Shown here: piece after piece, positions 33,178-43,511 of the stretch
Layout: the number at the start of each line of letters is the position of its first letter
Position numbering within the stretch: the first letter of the stretch is position 1
NCBI RefSeq assembly: GCF_001245615.1
Contig: NZ_CWKH01000001.1
Location: forward strand, 1,798,001-1,862,000
Source: Mycolicibacterium neworleansense
GTDB lineage: Bacteria; Actinomycetota; Actinomycetes; Mycobacteriales; Mycobacteriaceae
DNA length: 64,000 bases
Direction of reading: 5' to 3'
Made by a program: the position numbers and the translations under genes
Notes under the pieces: model-generated
What the model saw: only the letters and a program-made list of their open reading frames with translations
The model's database searches: none
Told to the model about the DNA's origin: nothing

Positions 33178-33984
33178 CGCATCGTGCAGGGCGCCGGCGA
33201 TGCCCGGTGCCGACGCGGCGACGTACTCGTCGCCGGGAGCCGCAGGCAGCCACACCGTCGCCCCCGCCTCCGCCGCGATCAGCGCGGCCGCGGCCCAGTC
33301 CCACACCTGGACGCCCTCTTCGTAGTAGGCGTCGAGGCGACCCGCGGCGACCATGCACAGATCCAGCGCGCACGAGCCGATGCGCCGGATGTCGCGCACC
33401 GCGGGCAGGACCCGGGCCAGCACGCCGGCCTGACGCGCCCGCCGGCCCGGATCGTAGGCAAAACCGGTACCCAGCAGCGCCATGGACAGGTCATCGACGG
33501 CACTGCATCGCAGCGCGGTCCGCACCCCGGCCCGCACCACCTCGGCGCCGTGCCCCAGCGCCGCCGAGTACACCTCACCGGCAGGCACATTCGCCACGGC
33601 ACCGGCCACCGACCGTCCGTCGTACTGCACGGCCACCGACACCGCATAGGCCGGGATCCCGTAGACGAAGTTCACCGTGCCGTCGATCGGGTCGATCACC
33701 CAGCTCAGGCCCTCACGGCCGTCCTGCTGACCGCCCTCCTCCTCCCCCAGGATCGCCTCCGAGGGCCGCAGCACCGCCAGCCGCTCACGCAACCACCGTT
33801 CGGTTTCGGTGTCGATGATCGTGACGGGGTCGGTCGGGGTGCTCTTGGCCCGGACCGCGCCGGCGGCCGGCGCCACGGCGCCGAACACCTCGGCGCGGCG
33901 GCGCACGACGAACTCTGCGGCTTCGGAGGCCAGTTGCTCGGCCACCACCCGCAAGGCGGGAGCATCGAAACTGTTGTCGGTCAC
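33151..33984 (-). CDS. suhB: inositol monophosphatase SuhB
   Basis: 277 residues, equivalent to Rv2701c. It supplies myo-inositol for phosphatidylinositol, mycothiol and lipoglycans. The metal motifs are complete: AILGEEEGG, WVIDPIDGTVNFVYGIP and VWDWAAAALIAAEAGATV. GTG 33984 begins the family N-terminus VTDNSFDAPALRVVAEQLA. Convergent and overlapping with cei; divergent from ppgK. Confidence 0.93.
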   Translation of the reverse strand: MTDNSFDAPALRVVAEQLASEAAEFVVRRRAEVFGAVAPAAGAVRAKSTPTDPVTIIDTETERWLRERLAVLRPSEAILGEEEGGQQDGREGLSWVIDPIDGTVNFVYGIPAYAVSVAVQYDGRSVAGAVANVPAGEVYSAALGHGAEVVRAGVRTALRCSAVDDLSMALLGTGFAYDPGRRARQAGVLARVLPAVRDIRRIGSCALDLCMVAAGRLDAYYEEGVQVWDWAAAALIAAEAGATVWLPAAPGDEYVAASAPGIAGALHDALAGAGMDL

Positions 33985-34143
33985 GGCCCTATCGCAACAT
34001 CTTCTGACCGAAAAGTCGCTTCGCGACCGACTCCGGACCACCCGCGGCTGCGATGGTCAGCGACTAGGGTGGGAACGCGCCTTGGTTTGTCCCTCACCCT
34101 GTCCGACAGCCGCCACACGGCCTGTCCCACAAAAGGAGCACCC

Positions 34144-34965
34144 ATGACGGCACCCGATGCGTCCGCAGCAGGCCCGGTGTCCACCGCCGACGCGCAACGC
34201 CGCGGATTCGGCGTCGACGTCGGCGGCAGCGGGATCAAGGGCGGCATCGTCGACCTCGAGACCGGGCAGCTCATCGGCGAGCGGTTCAAGCTCGACACGC
34301 CGCAGCCGTCCACCCCTGAATCGGTGGCGAAAACGGTGGCTGCGGTGGTGGCCGAGTTCGGCTGGACCGGCAGCGTCGGCGTCACCTACCCGGGTGTCGT
34401 CACCGACGGCATCGTGCGCACCGCCGCCAATGTCGACAAGGGCTGGATCGGCGTGAACGCGGCCGAGGTGATCAGCGCCGCGCTCGGCGGGCAGCCGGTG
34501 CGGGTGCTCAACGACGCCGACGCGGCGGGCCTGGCCGAGGAGCGGTACGGGGCGGGCAAGGACAACACCGGCGTCGTGGTCCTGCTGACCTTCGGAACCG
34601 GCATCGGCTCGGCAGTGATCCACAACGGTGTGTTGTTGCCCAACACCGAGTTTGGCCACTTGGAGGTGGACGGCAAGGAGGCCGAGCACCGCGCCGCGTC
34701 GTCGGTCAAGGAACGCAAGGAGTGGAGTTACGCGCGGTGGAGCGAAGAGGTGAACAAGGTTCTGGTGACGATCGAGAACGCGATCTGGCCGGACCTGTTC
34801 ATCGCCGGCGGCGGCATCAGCCGCAAGTCCGACAAGTGGCTGCCGCTGCTCAAGATCCGCACCCCGATCGTCCCGGCGGCGTTGCTCAACACCGCCGGCA
34901 TCGTGGGTGCGGCGATGGCCTGTCAGGGCCTGGTATCGTCCGGCACGGAACCTACCGCCGGGTAA
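34144..34965 (+). CDS. ppgK: polyphosphate glucokinase
   Basis: 273 residues, equivalent to Rv2702. It phosphorylates glucose with polyphosphate (or ATP). ROK-type motifs: FGVDVGGSGIKGGIVDLETG (phosphate-1), VGVTYPGVVTDG, LNDADAAGLAEERYGAG (catalytic Asp) and LLTFGTGIGSAVIHNG. The polyphosphate-binding part FGHLEVDGKEAEHRA is intact. ATG 34144 follows an AAAGGAG ribosome-binding site. The first gene upstream of sigA, with a 205-bp spacer. Confidence 0.94.
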   Translation: MTAPDASAAGPVSTADAQRRGFGVDVGGSGIKGGIVDLETGQLIGERFKLDTPQPSTPESVAKTVAAVVAEFGWTGSVGVTYPGVVTDGIVRTAANVDKGWIGVNAAEVISAALGGQPVRVLNDADAAGLAEERYGAGKDNTGVVVLLTFGTGIGSAVIHNGVLLPNTEFGHLEVDGKEAEHRAASSVKERKEWSYARWSEEVNKVLVTIENAIWPDLFIAGGGISRKSDKWLPLLKIRTPIVPAALLNTAGIVGAAMACQGLVSSGTEPTAG

Positions 34966-34998
34966 CTTTGCCGCTTTCGGCCCGCCACGTGCCGAAAT

Positions 34999-35170
34999 TT
35001 GCCGCTCGGCACGGTGAACACCCACACTGTCGTTACAATGGTCCTCGGCGGCCGCCTACCGAATAGCGGTGAATATCCCAGCCGATAAGAACGCCAACAT
35101 TCGATAGCAGACGCTTTCGGTGGAGTATGCCCATGCCCACCGAGAAATTCGTGAGACCGAAAGGGTGTAC
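34999..35170 (+). promoter_or_regulatory. sigA promoter and leader with two competing hairpins
   Basis: A -10 element TACAAT is at 35034-35039, preceded by TCGT; a clear -35 is not evident (TTGCCG at 34999 is too far). The leader of about 125 nt can fold two ways. Stem A pairs TCGGTGG (35117-35123) with CCACCGA (35137-35143). Stem B pairs CTTTCGGT (35114-35121) with ACCGAAAG (35156-35163), which covers the GAAAGG ribosome-binding site of the GTG at 35171. The two stems share bases, so only one can form. Confidence 0.5.
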
Positions 35171-36619
35171 GTGGCAGCGACAAAGGCAAGCCCGGCGACC
35201 GACGAGCCGGTGAAGCGCACCGCTACCAAGACTCCCGCCAAGAAGGCCCCGGCCAAGCGGGCAGCCAAGAGCACCGCGGCCAAGGCCGAGGGCGGCACCG
35301 CCACCAAGCGCGCCCCCGCCAAGAAGGCGCCCGCCAAGCGGGCCGCGAAGGCAGTGGCGGGCAAGCCCGAAGACGTCAACGACGACATCGAGACCACCGA
35401 CGACCTGGAAGCCGGTCCCGGTGACGAGCTCGACGTCGACGACGCCGACCTCGAGCTCGACGACGATCTCGACACCGACGACGACGTCGAGGAATCCGGC
35501 GACGAGGACGACGAGGACGACGCCGAAGCCGAGGAAAGCGCGGAGGCCAAGCCCGCCGCGCCGGCGGCGGCCAAGGGTGCCAAGGCCGACGAGGAGCACC
35601 CTGAGCCGTCCGAGAAGGACAAGGCCTCGGGCGACTTCGTGTGGGATGAAGAGGAGTCCGAGGCACTGCGGCAGGCCCGCAAAGATGCCGAGCTGACGGC
35701 CTCGGCCGACTCGGTCCGTGCCTACCTCAAGCAGATCGGCAAGGTCGCCCTGCTGAATGCCGAGGAAGAGGTCGAGCTCGCCAAGCGCATCGAGGCCGGC
35801 CTGTTCGCCACCCAGAAGATGGCCGAGTTCGCCGAGAAGGGCGAGAAGCTCACCACCCAGGTGCGCCGCGACTACCAGTGGATCTGCCGTGACGGTGATC
35901 GCGCGAAAAACCATCTCCTGGAAGCCAACCTGCGTCTGGTGGTGTCGCTGGCCAAGCGCTACACCGGCCGCGGCATGGCGTTCCTGGACCTCATCCAGGA
36001 AGGCAACCTGGGCCTGATCCGCGCGGTCGAGAAGTTCGACTACACCAAGGGCTACAAGTTCTCCACGTACGCCACCTGGTGGATCCGCCAGGCCATCACC
36101 CGCGCCATGGCCGACCAGGCCCGCACCATCCGTATCCCGGTGCACATGGTCGAGGTGATCAACAAGCTGGGCCGTATCCAGCGCGAGCTGTTGCAGGACC
36201 TGGGCCGCGAGCCCACGCCCGAAGAGCTGGCCAAGGAAATGGACATCACGCCGGAGAAGGTGCTGGAGATCCAGCAGTACGCGCGCGAACCCATCTCGCT
36301 CGACCAGACCATCGGCGACGAGGGCGACAGCCAGCTCGGTGACTTCATCGAGGACTCCGAGGCCGTCGTGGCCGTCGACGCCGTGTCCTTCACGCTGCTG
36401 CAGGATCAGCTGCAGTCCGTGCTGGAGACGCTGTCCGAGCGCGAGGCCGGCGTGGTGCGGCTGCGGTTCGGCCTGACCGACGGCCAGCCCCGCACGCTCG
36501 ACGAGATCGGCCAGGTCTACGGCGTGACCCGTGAGCGCATCCGTCAGATCGAGTCCAAGACCATGAGCAAGCTGCGCCACCCGAGCCGCTCTCAGGTGCT
36601 GCGCGACTACCTCGACTAG
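35171..36619 (+). CDS. sigA: primary sigma factor SigA
   Basis: 482 residues, equivalent to Rv2703 (mysA). A basic Lys/Ala/Pro-rich segment (1-75) and an acidic Asp/Glu-rich segment (76-160) precede regions 1.2-4.2: [31 protein letters not shown], the core-binding and -10 region [43 protein letters not shown] and the -35 helix [27 protein letters not shown] 35171 fits the family N-terminus [16 protein letters not shown] and has GAAAGG 6 nt upstream. GTG 35120 and 35165 are upstream in-frame alternatives without such support. Confidence 0.97.
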   Translation: MAATKASPATDEPVKRTATKTPAKKAPAKRAAKSTAAKAEGGTATKRAPAKKAPAKRAAKAVAGKPEDVNDDIETTDDLEAGPGDELDVDDADLELDDDLDTDDDVEESGDEDDEDDAEAEESAEAKPAAPAAAKGAKADEEHPEPSEKDKASGDFVWDEEESEALRQARKDAELTASADSVRAYLKQIGKVALLNAEEEVELAKRIEAGLFATQKMAEFAEKGEKLTTQVRRDYQWICRDGDRAKNHLLEANLRLVVSLAKRYTGRGMAFLDLIQEGNLGLIRAVEKFDYTKGYKFSTYATWWIRQAITRAMADQARTIRIPVHMVEVINKLGRIQRELLQDLGREPTPEELAKEMDITPEKVLEIQQYAREPISLDQTIGDEGDSQLGDFIEDSEAVVAVDAVSFTLLQDQLQSVLETLSEREAGVVRLRFGLTDGQPRTLDEIGQVYGVTRERIRQIESKTMSKLRHPSRSQVLRDYLD

Positions 36620-36641
36620 TCGAGGTAACCGACACAACGAG

Positions 36642-36671
36642 ATTGGCCCCCTCCGTTTGGAGGGGGCCAAT
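36642..36671. terminator. sigA intrinsic terminator, bidirectional
   Basis: A perfect 13-bp stem ATTGGCCCCCTCC / GGAGGGGGCCAAT with a GTTT loop, followed by TTCGTT. It starts 22 bp after the sigA stop and lies 46 bp before the 3' end of the convergent phosphatase gene, so it can serve both. Confidence 0.9.
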
Positions 36672-36717
36672 TTCGTTACCGCCGGCGATGGCTTCTACGC
36701 CGGCATCGGTCTGCACA

Positions 36718-38157
36718 TCAGCTGTCCGAGTCGGCAGAGGCCTTGTCGGAATCGGCGGAGGTACGCGAAGCGCTTGGCGCGCCCACACTCTCGGAGACCT
36801 TCTTGGCGGCATCGGTGACGCTGCCGACCGAGGACTTCACCGTCGACCTGAGCTGATCGGCGGCGTCCGAAACCGCTGTCTTGACCTGATCGCCGGTGCG
36901 CTTGGCATCAGCGAAGACCTTGCCGGGCCTGACCAGGTTGCCTGCGGTCAGGTCGGTGGCACCATTGCCCCGCACCGCGGAGGTGACCTTCTGGGTCACG
37001 CTGTCGCGATCGGCCCCGGCCGCGGCCGGTGTTTCCTTCGGGTCTGGCACCACCGCGTTGAGCGGCTTCAGCATGTCCGTGGCCGAACCGGACTCCGGCA
37101 CAACGTCCTTGACGGTGTCGGACACCTTGTCGGTCAGCTCCGACACCGGATCGGACTCCGGACTGCGCACCGACTCGAGGGTCTTGCCGACCCGCTTGAT
37201 GACCTCGGCGTTGACGGCCCGGCTGAACTTGGCCACCGAGAAGGACGCGTCGGCCACACTGCGGTTGATCGCGGTCGCCACCTTGATCACGTCACCGGTG
37301 GCGAACGAGTCGGTGACCTGCTTCATGGCGGCCTCGAGCTGGCGGGTCAGCGTGCGCATCTGCAACCCGACCTCGTGCTGGAAACTCGGTTCGGGGCTGA
37401 ACCGCTGGCCGTTCCAGTCCACCAGTGTCCAACCGTCTTCGGGGTTGCCCTCGATGACGACGTAGTCGGTGTTGCCCAGCGCGTGCTGGCTCAGCAGCAT
37501 GCCCTTCTCCGCGAGGGTGAGGTTCTTGGCGTTCATCATGGTCCAGAACATGATGGTGCCGCCGTGCGAGAACACGATGACGTTGCGGTCGCCCTTGTCG
37601 TACATCGTCTTCAACGCGCCGTCGACGCGCGCGTCGAACTCATTGCCGTCGATCGAACCGGGGATACGGGCGTCCAGCTGACCAGCGAACGCCCAGGCGA
37701 TCGGGGCCTTGAGGTAACCGCCCAGTGCACCGCTCTCGGGCGTGCCTTCGTAGTCGCCCGCCTCGATCTCCTGCAGGCCGGGAAGCACCTGGATCGGTAG
37801 ACCCAGGTATGCCGACATCGGTTCCGCGGTCTGCTGGGTACGGATCATCTGCGACGCGTAGATGGCGTCGTAGTTGTTGTCGCCCAGCCGGTCGACCACG
37901 GCCTCGGCCTGTTCGCGTCCCAGCGGGGTGAGCGACGGACCGGGCGTCGAGGTGTCGATGTTGCCCGACGTGTTGCCTGCGGACTGAGCGTGCCGCACGA
38001 AGGTGACCCGCATGTTCTCGGCGGCCCACGCGGGCAGCACGGACATCACGAAGAAGCCGAAGGCGGTCAGCACGATGCCCAGGCCTCTCCATGTCGTTCT
38101 CGAACGGCGACGCACAGCGGGTACGGCACCGTTGTCGAACTTGCTATGTCGGTCCAT
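36718..38157 (-). CDS. exported histidine phosphatase-family protein with long C-terminal tail
   Basis: 479 residues. An N-terminal signal/anchor (GLGIVLTAFGFFVMSVLPAWA, cleavage after AWA near 45) leads to a histidine phosphatase domain: VTFVRHAQSAGNTSG (catalytic RH), LTPLGREQAEAV, EIEAGDYEG and VIVFSHGGTIMFWTM (second His). From about 245 the chain is a helical, Ser/Lys/Asp-rich tail with repeated DSVTQKVTSAV / DQVKTAVSDAADQLRSTVKSSVGSVTDAAKKVSESV elements, which could be wall-associated. ATG 38157 has a strong GGAGAGG site. I recall no counterpart at this position in M. tuberculosis. Confidence 0.82.
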   Translation of the reverse strand: MDRHSKFDNGAVPAVRRRSRTTWRGLGIVLTAFGFFVMSVLPAWAAENMRVTFVRHAQSAGNTSGNIDTSTPGPSLTPLGREQAEAVVDRLGDNNYDAIYASQMIRTQQTAEPMSAYLGLPIQVLPGLQEIEAGDYEGTPESGALGGYLKAPIAWAFAGQLDARIPGSIDGNEFDARVDGALKTMYDKGDRNVIVFSHGGTIMFWTMMNAKNLTLAEKGMLLSQHALGNTDYVVIEGNPEDGWTLVDWNGQRFSPEPSFQHEVGLQMRTLTRQLEAAMKQVTDSFATGDVIKVATAINRSVADASFSVAKFSRAVNAEVIKRVGKTLESVRSPESDPVSELTDKVSDTVKDVVPESGSATDMLKPLNAVVPDPKETPAAAGADRDSVTQKVTSAVRGNGATDLTAGNLVRPGKVFADAKRTGDQVKTAVSDAADQLRSTVKSSVGSVTDAAKKVSESVGAPSASRTSADSDKASADSDS

Positions 38158-38434
38158 TTCCTCTCCATCTGTCAAGTTGTCGAGCACGCCGGAGTGACGG
38201 CCCAGGTGCCCGGTCGGATGCGACTCCCCGACTACGGATTTCGCCGAGGGTTGTCGCCGGTGTGTCGACCGCCTCACCACACCGGGCCATGTGATCGTGC
38301 GCACTGACCGCCCGCCCGGGAGCGACAGTCTCGCTCAGCGGTACAAGATGTCGGGTGGTGTGGTATAGCGGGGTATCCACCGCTGCCGTTCAGACCTCAA
38401 TCGCACTGGGCGAGAGCTGGATTCCCCTCATCGC

Positions 38435-38650
38435 ACTGCAGCCGAAGACGTGTACGCCGGATTGTGCCGGGTCGCGCGCAGGGGCGATGAACTCGGCGGG
38501 GACGCATCGAAGCTCGTCGTCGCGGGCGACGGCATCGCCCGGACTGCCGAAGCACTTGCGGCCCACGGTGTTCCGGTGGCGTACCACACTCATCCCGGCG
38601 CCATCCACGGGTTCATGAACCATGCCGCTGGCCCTGGCCGGCACGGCTAG
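38435..38650 (+). pseudogene. remnant of HSL-type (GDSAGG) alpha/beta hydrolase, internal deletion
   Basis: In one open frame ending at TAG 38648-38650 the DNA encodes EDVYAGLCRVARRGDELGGDASKLVVAGDG, the region just before the nucleophile elbow of LipH/LipR-type esterases, and then immediately TAEALAAHGVPVAYHTHPGAIHGFMNH, the region around the catalytic His at the C-terminus. About 130 residues between the two, including the Ser of GDSAGG, are missing, with the junction near 38530. The N-terminal third, with HGGG, is also gone. It ends 23 bp from the convergent end of the BVMO gene. Confidence 0.75.
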
Positions 38651-38673
38651 GCAGCAGGCCCCCGCAGGGACCG

Positions 38674-40326
38674 CTAGGCGGACAGATCGTGGTGGATGTC
38701 GAAGCCCTTGTAACCGGCCGCCGCGACATCGGAGATGATCTCGCCGTACACGCCGAAGCCGCCGACGAACGGCATGAACACCCGGGGCTTGCCCGGGATG
38801 TTCGCGCCGAGATACCACGAATTGGCTTGGGGCATGAGCGTTTCAGCGGCGCGGCGGGTGCACTCGGCCACCCACTCGGCTGCGGCGTCCTCGCGTGCCT
38901 CGATCGCCGGAGCGCCCTGGGCGTCGAGGTAGGCGATCGCATCGGCCACCCAGTTCAGGTGCAGTTCCGAGTGCAGCACCATGTTGGCCAGCACCGAAGG
39001 GGCGCCAGGGCCGGCGATATTGAACAGGTTCGGGAAGCCCGGCACTCCGAGACCGAGGTAGGTCAACGGCCCTTCGGCCCACGCCTGGTTGAGGGTCCGG
39101 CCACCCCGGCCCACCACATTGAGCTTCTGGACCGAGCCGGTCATCGCATCGAACCCGGTGGCCAGTACGAGTGCGTCCAGGTCGTAGTGCGCATCGGTGG
39201 TGTCGATGCCGGACGGGTCGACGCGCTCGATCGGTGTCGCGCGCAGATTGACCAACGAGACGTTGTCCCGGTTGAAGGTCTGGAAGTAGTTGTCGTCGGT
39301 GCAGATTCGCTTGGCGCCGATCGGATGGTCCTTCGGGATCAGCACGTCGGCCACCGCGGGATCGTCGATCACCGCGCGCACCTTCTGTTCCCAGAACAGT
39401 CGCGCGGTGTCGTTGGCCTCGATGGTGAGCAGTTGGTCCGGGAATGCCTTCGAGAACAACACGCCACCCAACTCCCAGCGCCGCTCGTAGGTCTGTTGCC
39501 GTTCCTCGGCGGAGACGTCGAGGGCGGACTTGGGGTGTGGCTGGTGCGGCGAGCCGCCGCCGCTGAGCATTGACAGCCGGCGCCGCTCGGCGTACCCGGC
39601 CTTCTGCGCGGCGCGCGTGTCGTCGTCGAGCGGAATGTTGCCGGCCGGCACGCTGTAGTTCGGGGTGCGCTGGAAGACGTAGAGCTGTGCGGCCTCTTTG
39701 GCGATGTGCGGGATCGCCTGGATCCCCGAGGACCCCGTCCCGATCACGCCGACCCGCTTGCCGGTGAAGTCGACGCCTTCGTGTGGCCAGTGGGCAGTGT
39801 GGTACACCTCGCCGGCGAACGAATCGAGGCCCTCGATCGCCGGGATGTTCGCATTCGACAGCGGACCTACCGCCAGGATGCAGAAGCGGGCGGACACCGC
39901 GTCGCCGCGGTCGGTGCGGACCTCCCAGCGCAGGGTCGATTCGTCGAGCGCCATGTCGGTCACGCGGGTCCCGAAGGAGATGTCACGCCGCAGGTCGAAC
40001 CGGTCGGCCACGTGGTTGAGGTAGGCCAGGATCTCCGGCTGGGTGGCGTACTTCTCGGTCCAGTTCCACTCCTGCTCAAGTTCGGGGTCGAATGAGTAGG
40101 AGTAGTCCACGCTCTCGACGTCGCACCGGGCGCCCGGATAGCGGTTCCAGTACCAGACGCCACCCACCCCGTCGGCGGCTTCGAACACCCGCACCGAAAG
40201 GCCTTGTCCCCGAAGGCGATGCAACGCGTACAGCCCGGCGAAGCCGGCTCCTACCACGACGACATCCACCACGGCGGAGGTTGGTTCGGCGGTACCTGAC
40301 GGAGCTGGCTGGGCTGTCACTGTCAT
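38674..40326 (-). CDS. Baeyer-Villiger monooxygenase, cyclohexanone-type
   Basis: 550-residue FAD/NADPH enzyme that inserts oxygen next to a ketone, making an ester or lactone. FAD loop GAGFAGLYAL at 26-35, the BVMO fingerprint FAGEVYHTAHWP at 170-181 (F-x-G-x-x-x-H-x-x-x-W-P), NADPH loop GTGSSGIQAIPHIA at 196, and the C-terminal SWYLGANIPGKPRVFMPFVGG match Acinetobacter cyclohexanone monooxygenase closely as I recall it. It is not the MymA/EthA type. ATG 40326 has AAAGG upstream; ATG 40356 is an alternative. It heads the left arm of the island, divergent from an SDR gene across 335 bp. Confidence 0.92.
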   Translation of the reverse strand: MTVTAQPAPSGTAEPTSAVVDVVVVGAGFAGLYALHRLRGQGLSVRVFEAADGVGGVWYWNRYPGARCDVESVDYSYSFDPELEQEWNWTEKYATQPEILAYLNHVADRFDLRRDISFGTRVTDMALDESTLRWEVRTDRGDAVSARFCILAVGPLSNANIPAIEGLDSFAGEVYHTAHWPHEGVDFTGKRVGVIGTGSSGIQAIPHIAKEAAQLYVFQRTPNYSVPAGNIPLDDDTRAAQKAGYAERRRLSMLSGGGSPHQPHPKSALDVSAEERQQTYERRWELGGVLFSKAFPDQLLTIEANDTARLFWEQKVRAVIDDPAVADVLIPKDHPIGAKRICTDDNYFQTFNRDNVSLVNLRATPIERVDPSGIDTTDAHYDLDALVLATGFDAMTGSVQKLNVVGRGGRTLNQAWAEGPLTYLGLGVPGFPNLFNIAGPGAPSVLANMVLHSELHLNWVADAIAYLDAQGAPAIEAREDAAAEWVAECTRRAAETLMPQANSWYLGANIPGKPRVFMPFVGGFGVYGEIISDVAAAGYKGFDIHHDLSA

Positions 40327-42235
<1,909 letters not shown>

Positions 42236-42247
42236 GGGCAGTACGGG

Positions 42248-42289
42248 ACGAAGGTGGGCGGCGCTGACCTCAGCGCCGCCCACCTTCGT
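42248..42289. terminator. 20-bp perfect hairpin between convergent genes
   Basis: Arms 42248-42267 and 42270-42289 are exact reverse complements (start ACGAAGGTGGGCGGCGC) with a 2-nt centre. It separates the SDR gene (stop 42235) from the convergent HsaA-like gene (stop 42301). No T-run follows on either strand. Confidence 0.75.
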
Positions 42290-42300
42290 CTGACCGAGAA

Positions 42301-43383
42301 TTACGGGGCCACGGCCTTCGACTCACCGATCACCGTGGCAAGCCCGACGTGCGCGTCGCGCCACAACCGCTGCACCGGACTGCCGCGGCGCAGGGCGTCG
42401 ACGCTTGAGTGACAGACGATCTCATCGATCGCCCGCACCGCCCGCCGGGCCGCGGCGATCTGGTCGCGGCGCGCCCGGGCCCGCATCCCCGGGTCGATCG
42501 GCCCGTCCAGGACGCGGTTGAAGGACGCCGTCAGCGTGTCGAGCAGCGCCAGCCGCGACGCCCGGATCTCGGCGGCCGCGTGCTCGGAGACCGCACCTGC
42601 GGAGTCGGCCGTCTCGACATGGTGGGCCAGTGCCCCCTCGGCCATGCCGATCACCGCGGCCGTGATCCCCAGTGGCGCAATGGTGCTGAGCGGGATGTGA
42701 TAGATGGGGCTGCGCAGACCCGCGCGGCCCGCCGCGGTGCCCTCGACGATGCTGTTGTGGTTGAGCAACCGGTGCCCGGGGATGAACACGTCATCGATGG
42801 CGATGCTCTTGCTTCCGGTACCGATCAACCCGATCGCGTCCCAGGACTCCTCGACAATGCCCAGATCCGTCCGCGGCACAAGGGAATACCCGAGCCCGGC
42901 GGTGTCGCCCGTCCCGACCACACGGGCACCGGCGACCACCCACTCGCAATGGTCGATCGCTGCGACCGACCGCCACTGGCCCGAGAGCCGGTAGCCGCCG
43001 TCGACGGGCAAGAGCACCCCGGCGGGCGTGTGGGCCGAGGCGATCCAGATGTCGGAATCGGCCTCCCACACCTCGTCGCGCAGGCGCCGGCCGGCCGAGG
43101 CCAGTGCCCACGGCGGCACGCCAACCGAACCGGCGACCCAGCCCGCCGAGCCGTCGAGGCGGGCGATCTCGAGGACCGCCTCGGCGAAGTCTCCGGGATG
43201 GGTCTCGATACCGCCGAACTCCTCGGGCTGCAGCATGTGCATCACCACGCACTCGCGCAGCGCGTCCACGGTCCGACTGTCGAGCCGGCCGAGCGTCTCG
43301 TTGGCGGGCCCGAGTGCCTGTATCCGATCGGCATTCTCACTGATGCCGTCCAGAACGTCCCTGGTCATTTCAACACCACGCAT
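42301..43383 (-). CDS. HsaA-like flavin-dependent monooxygenase (acyl-CoA dehydrogenase fold), copy 1
   Basis: 360 residues of the acyl-CoA-dehydrogenase-fold hydroxylases (HsaA, HpaB-type group D). Family stretches: MLQPEEFGGIETHPGDFAEAVLEIARLDGSAGWVAG, SGQWRSVAAIDHCEWVVAGA, GLIGTGSKSIAIDDVFIPGHR, ARARRDQIAAARRAVRAID and QRLWRDAHVG. These enzymes hydroxylate phenolic or related rings using reduced flavin from a separate reductase, and no reductase gene is in the window. ATG 43383 is preferred because GGGAG lies 6 nt upstream; ATG 43368 is possible. Divergent from the IclR gene. Confidence 0.83.
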   Translation of the reverse strand: MRGVEMTRDVLDGISENADRIQALGPANETLGRLDSRTVDALRECVVMHMLQPEEFGGIETHPGDFAEAVLEIARLDGSAGWVAGSVGVPPWALASAGRRLRDEVWEADSDIWIASAHTPAGVLLPVDGGYRLSGQWRSVAAIDHCEWVVAGARVVGTGDTAGLGYSLVPRTDLGIVEESWDAIGLIGTGSKSIAIDDVFIPGHRLLNHNSIVEGTAAGRAGLRSPIYHIPLSTIAPLGITAAVIGMAEGALAHHVETADSAGAVSEHAAAEIRASRLALLDTLTASFNRVLDGPIDPGMRARARRDQIAAARRAVRAIDEIVCHSSVDALRRGSPVQRLWRDAHVGLATVIGESKAVAP

Positions 43384-43398
43384 CCAAAACTCCCTGTT

Positions 43399-43411
43399 CG
43401 CGCATATCGCG
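43399..43411. promoter_or_regulatory. candidate IclR operator
   Basis: CGCG-CATAT-CGCG in the 128-bp spacer between the divergent HsaA-like gene (start 43383) and the IclR gene (start 43512). The core GCGCATATCG is nearly repeated as GCGAATATCG at 40595 upstream of the first SDR gene. Confidence 0.4.
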
Positions 43412-43511
43412 TGCTGATCCCATGGTCGGGTACCGCGCTCAAGTGCTTGCGGCAGCATCCCGCTGAGTGAGATCGTGAGTGACCCACTGCTCGACGTCCT
43501 AGGGGGCGCAG

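Noticed and set aside
35120..35170. SigA start at GTG 35120 with 17 extra residues
   Set aside because: The extension lies within a hairpin-rich leader, and the GTG at 35171 has the ribosome-binding site and the family N-terminus.
38674..40326. Orthologue of MymA with the mymA operon (BVMO, LipR, SadH, AdhD, acyltransferase, FadD13)
   Set aside because: The enzyme classes overlap, but the BVMO is of cyclohexanone type and the gene order and SDR types differ, so it is not the same operon.
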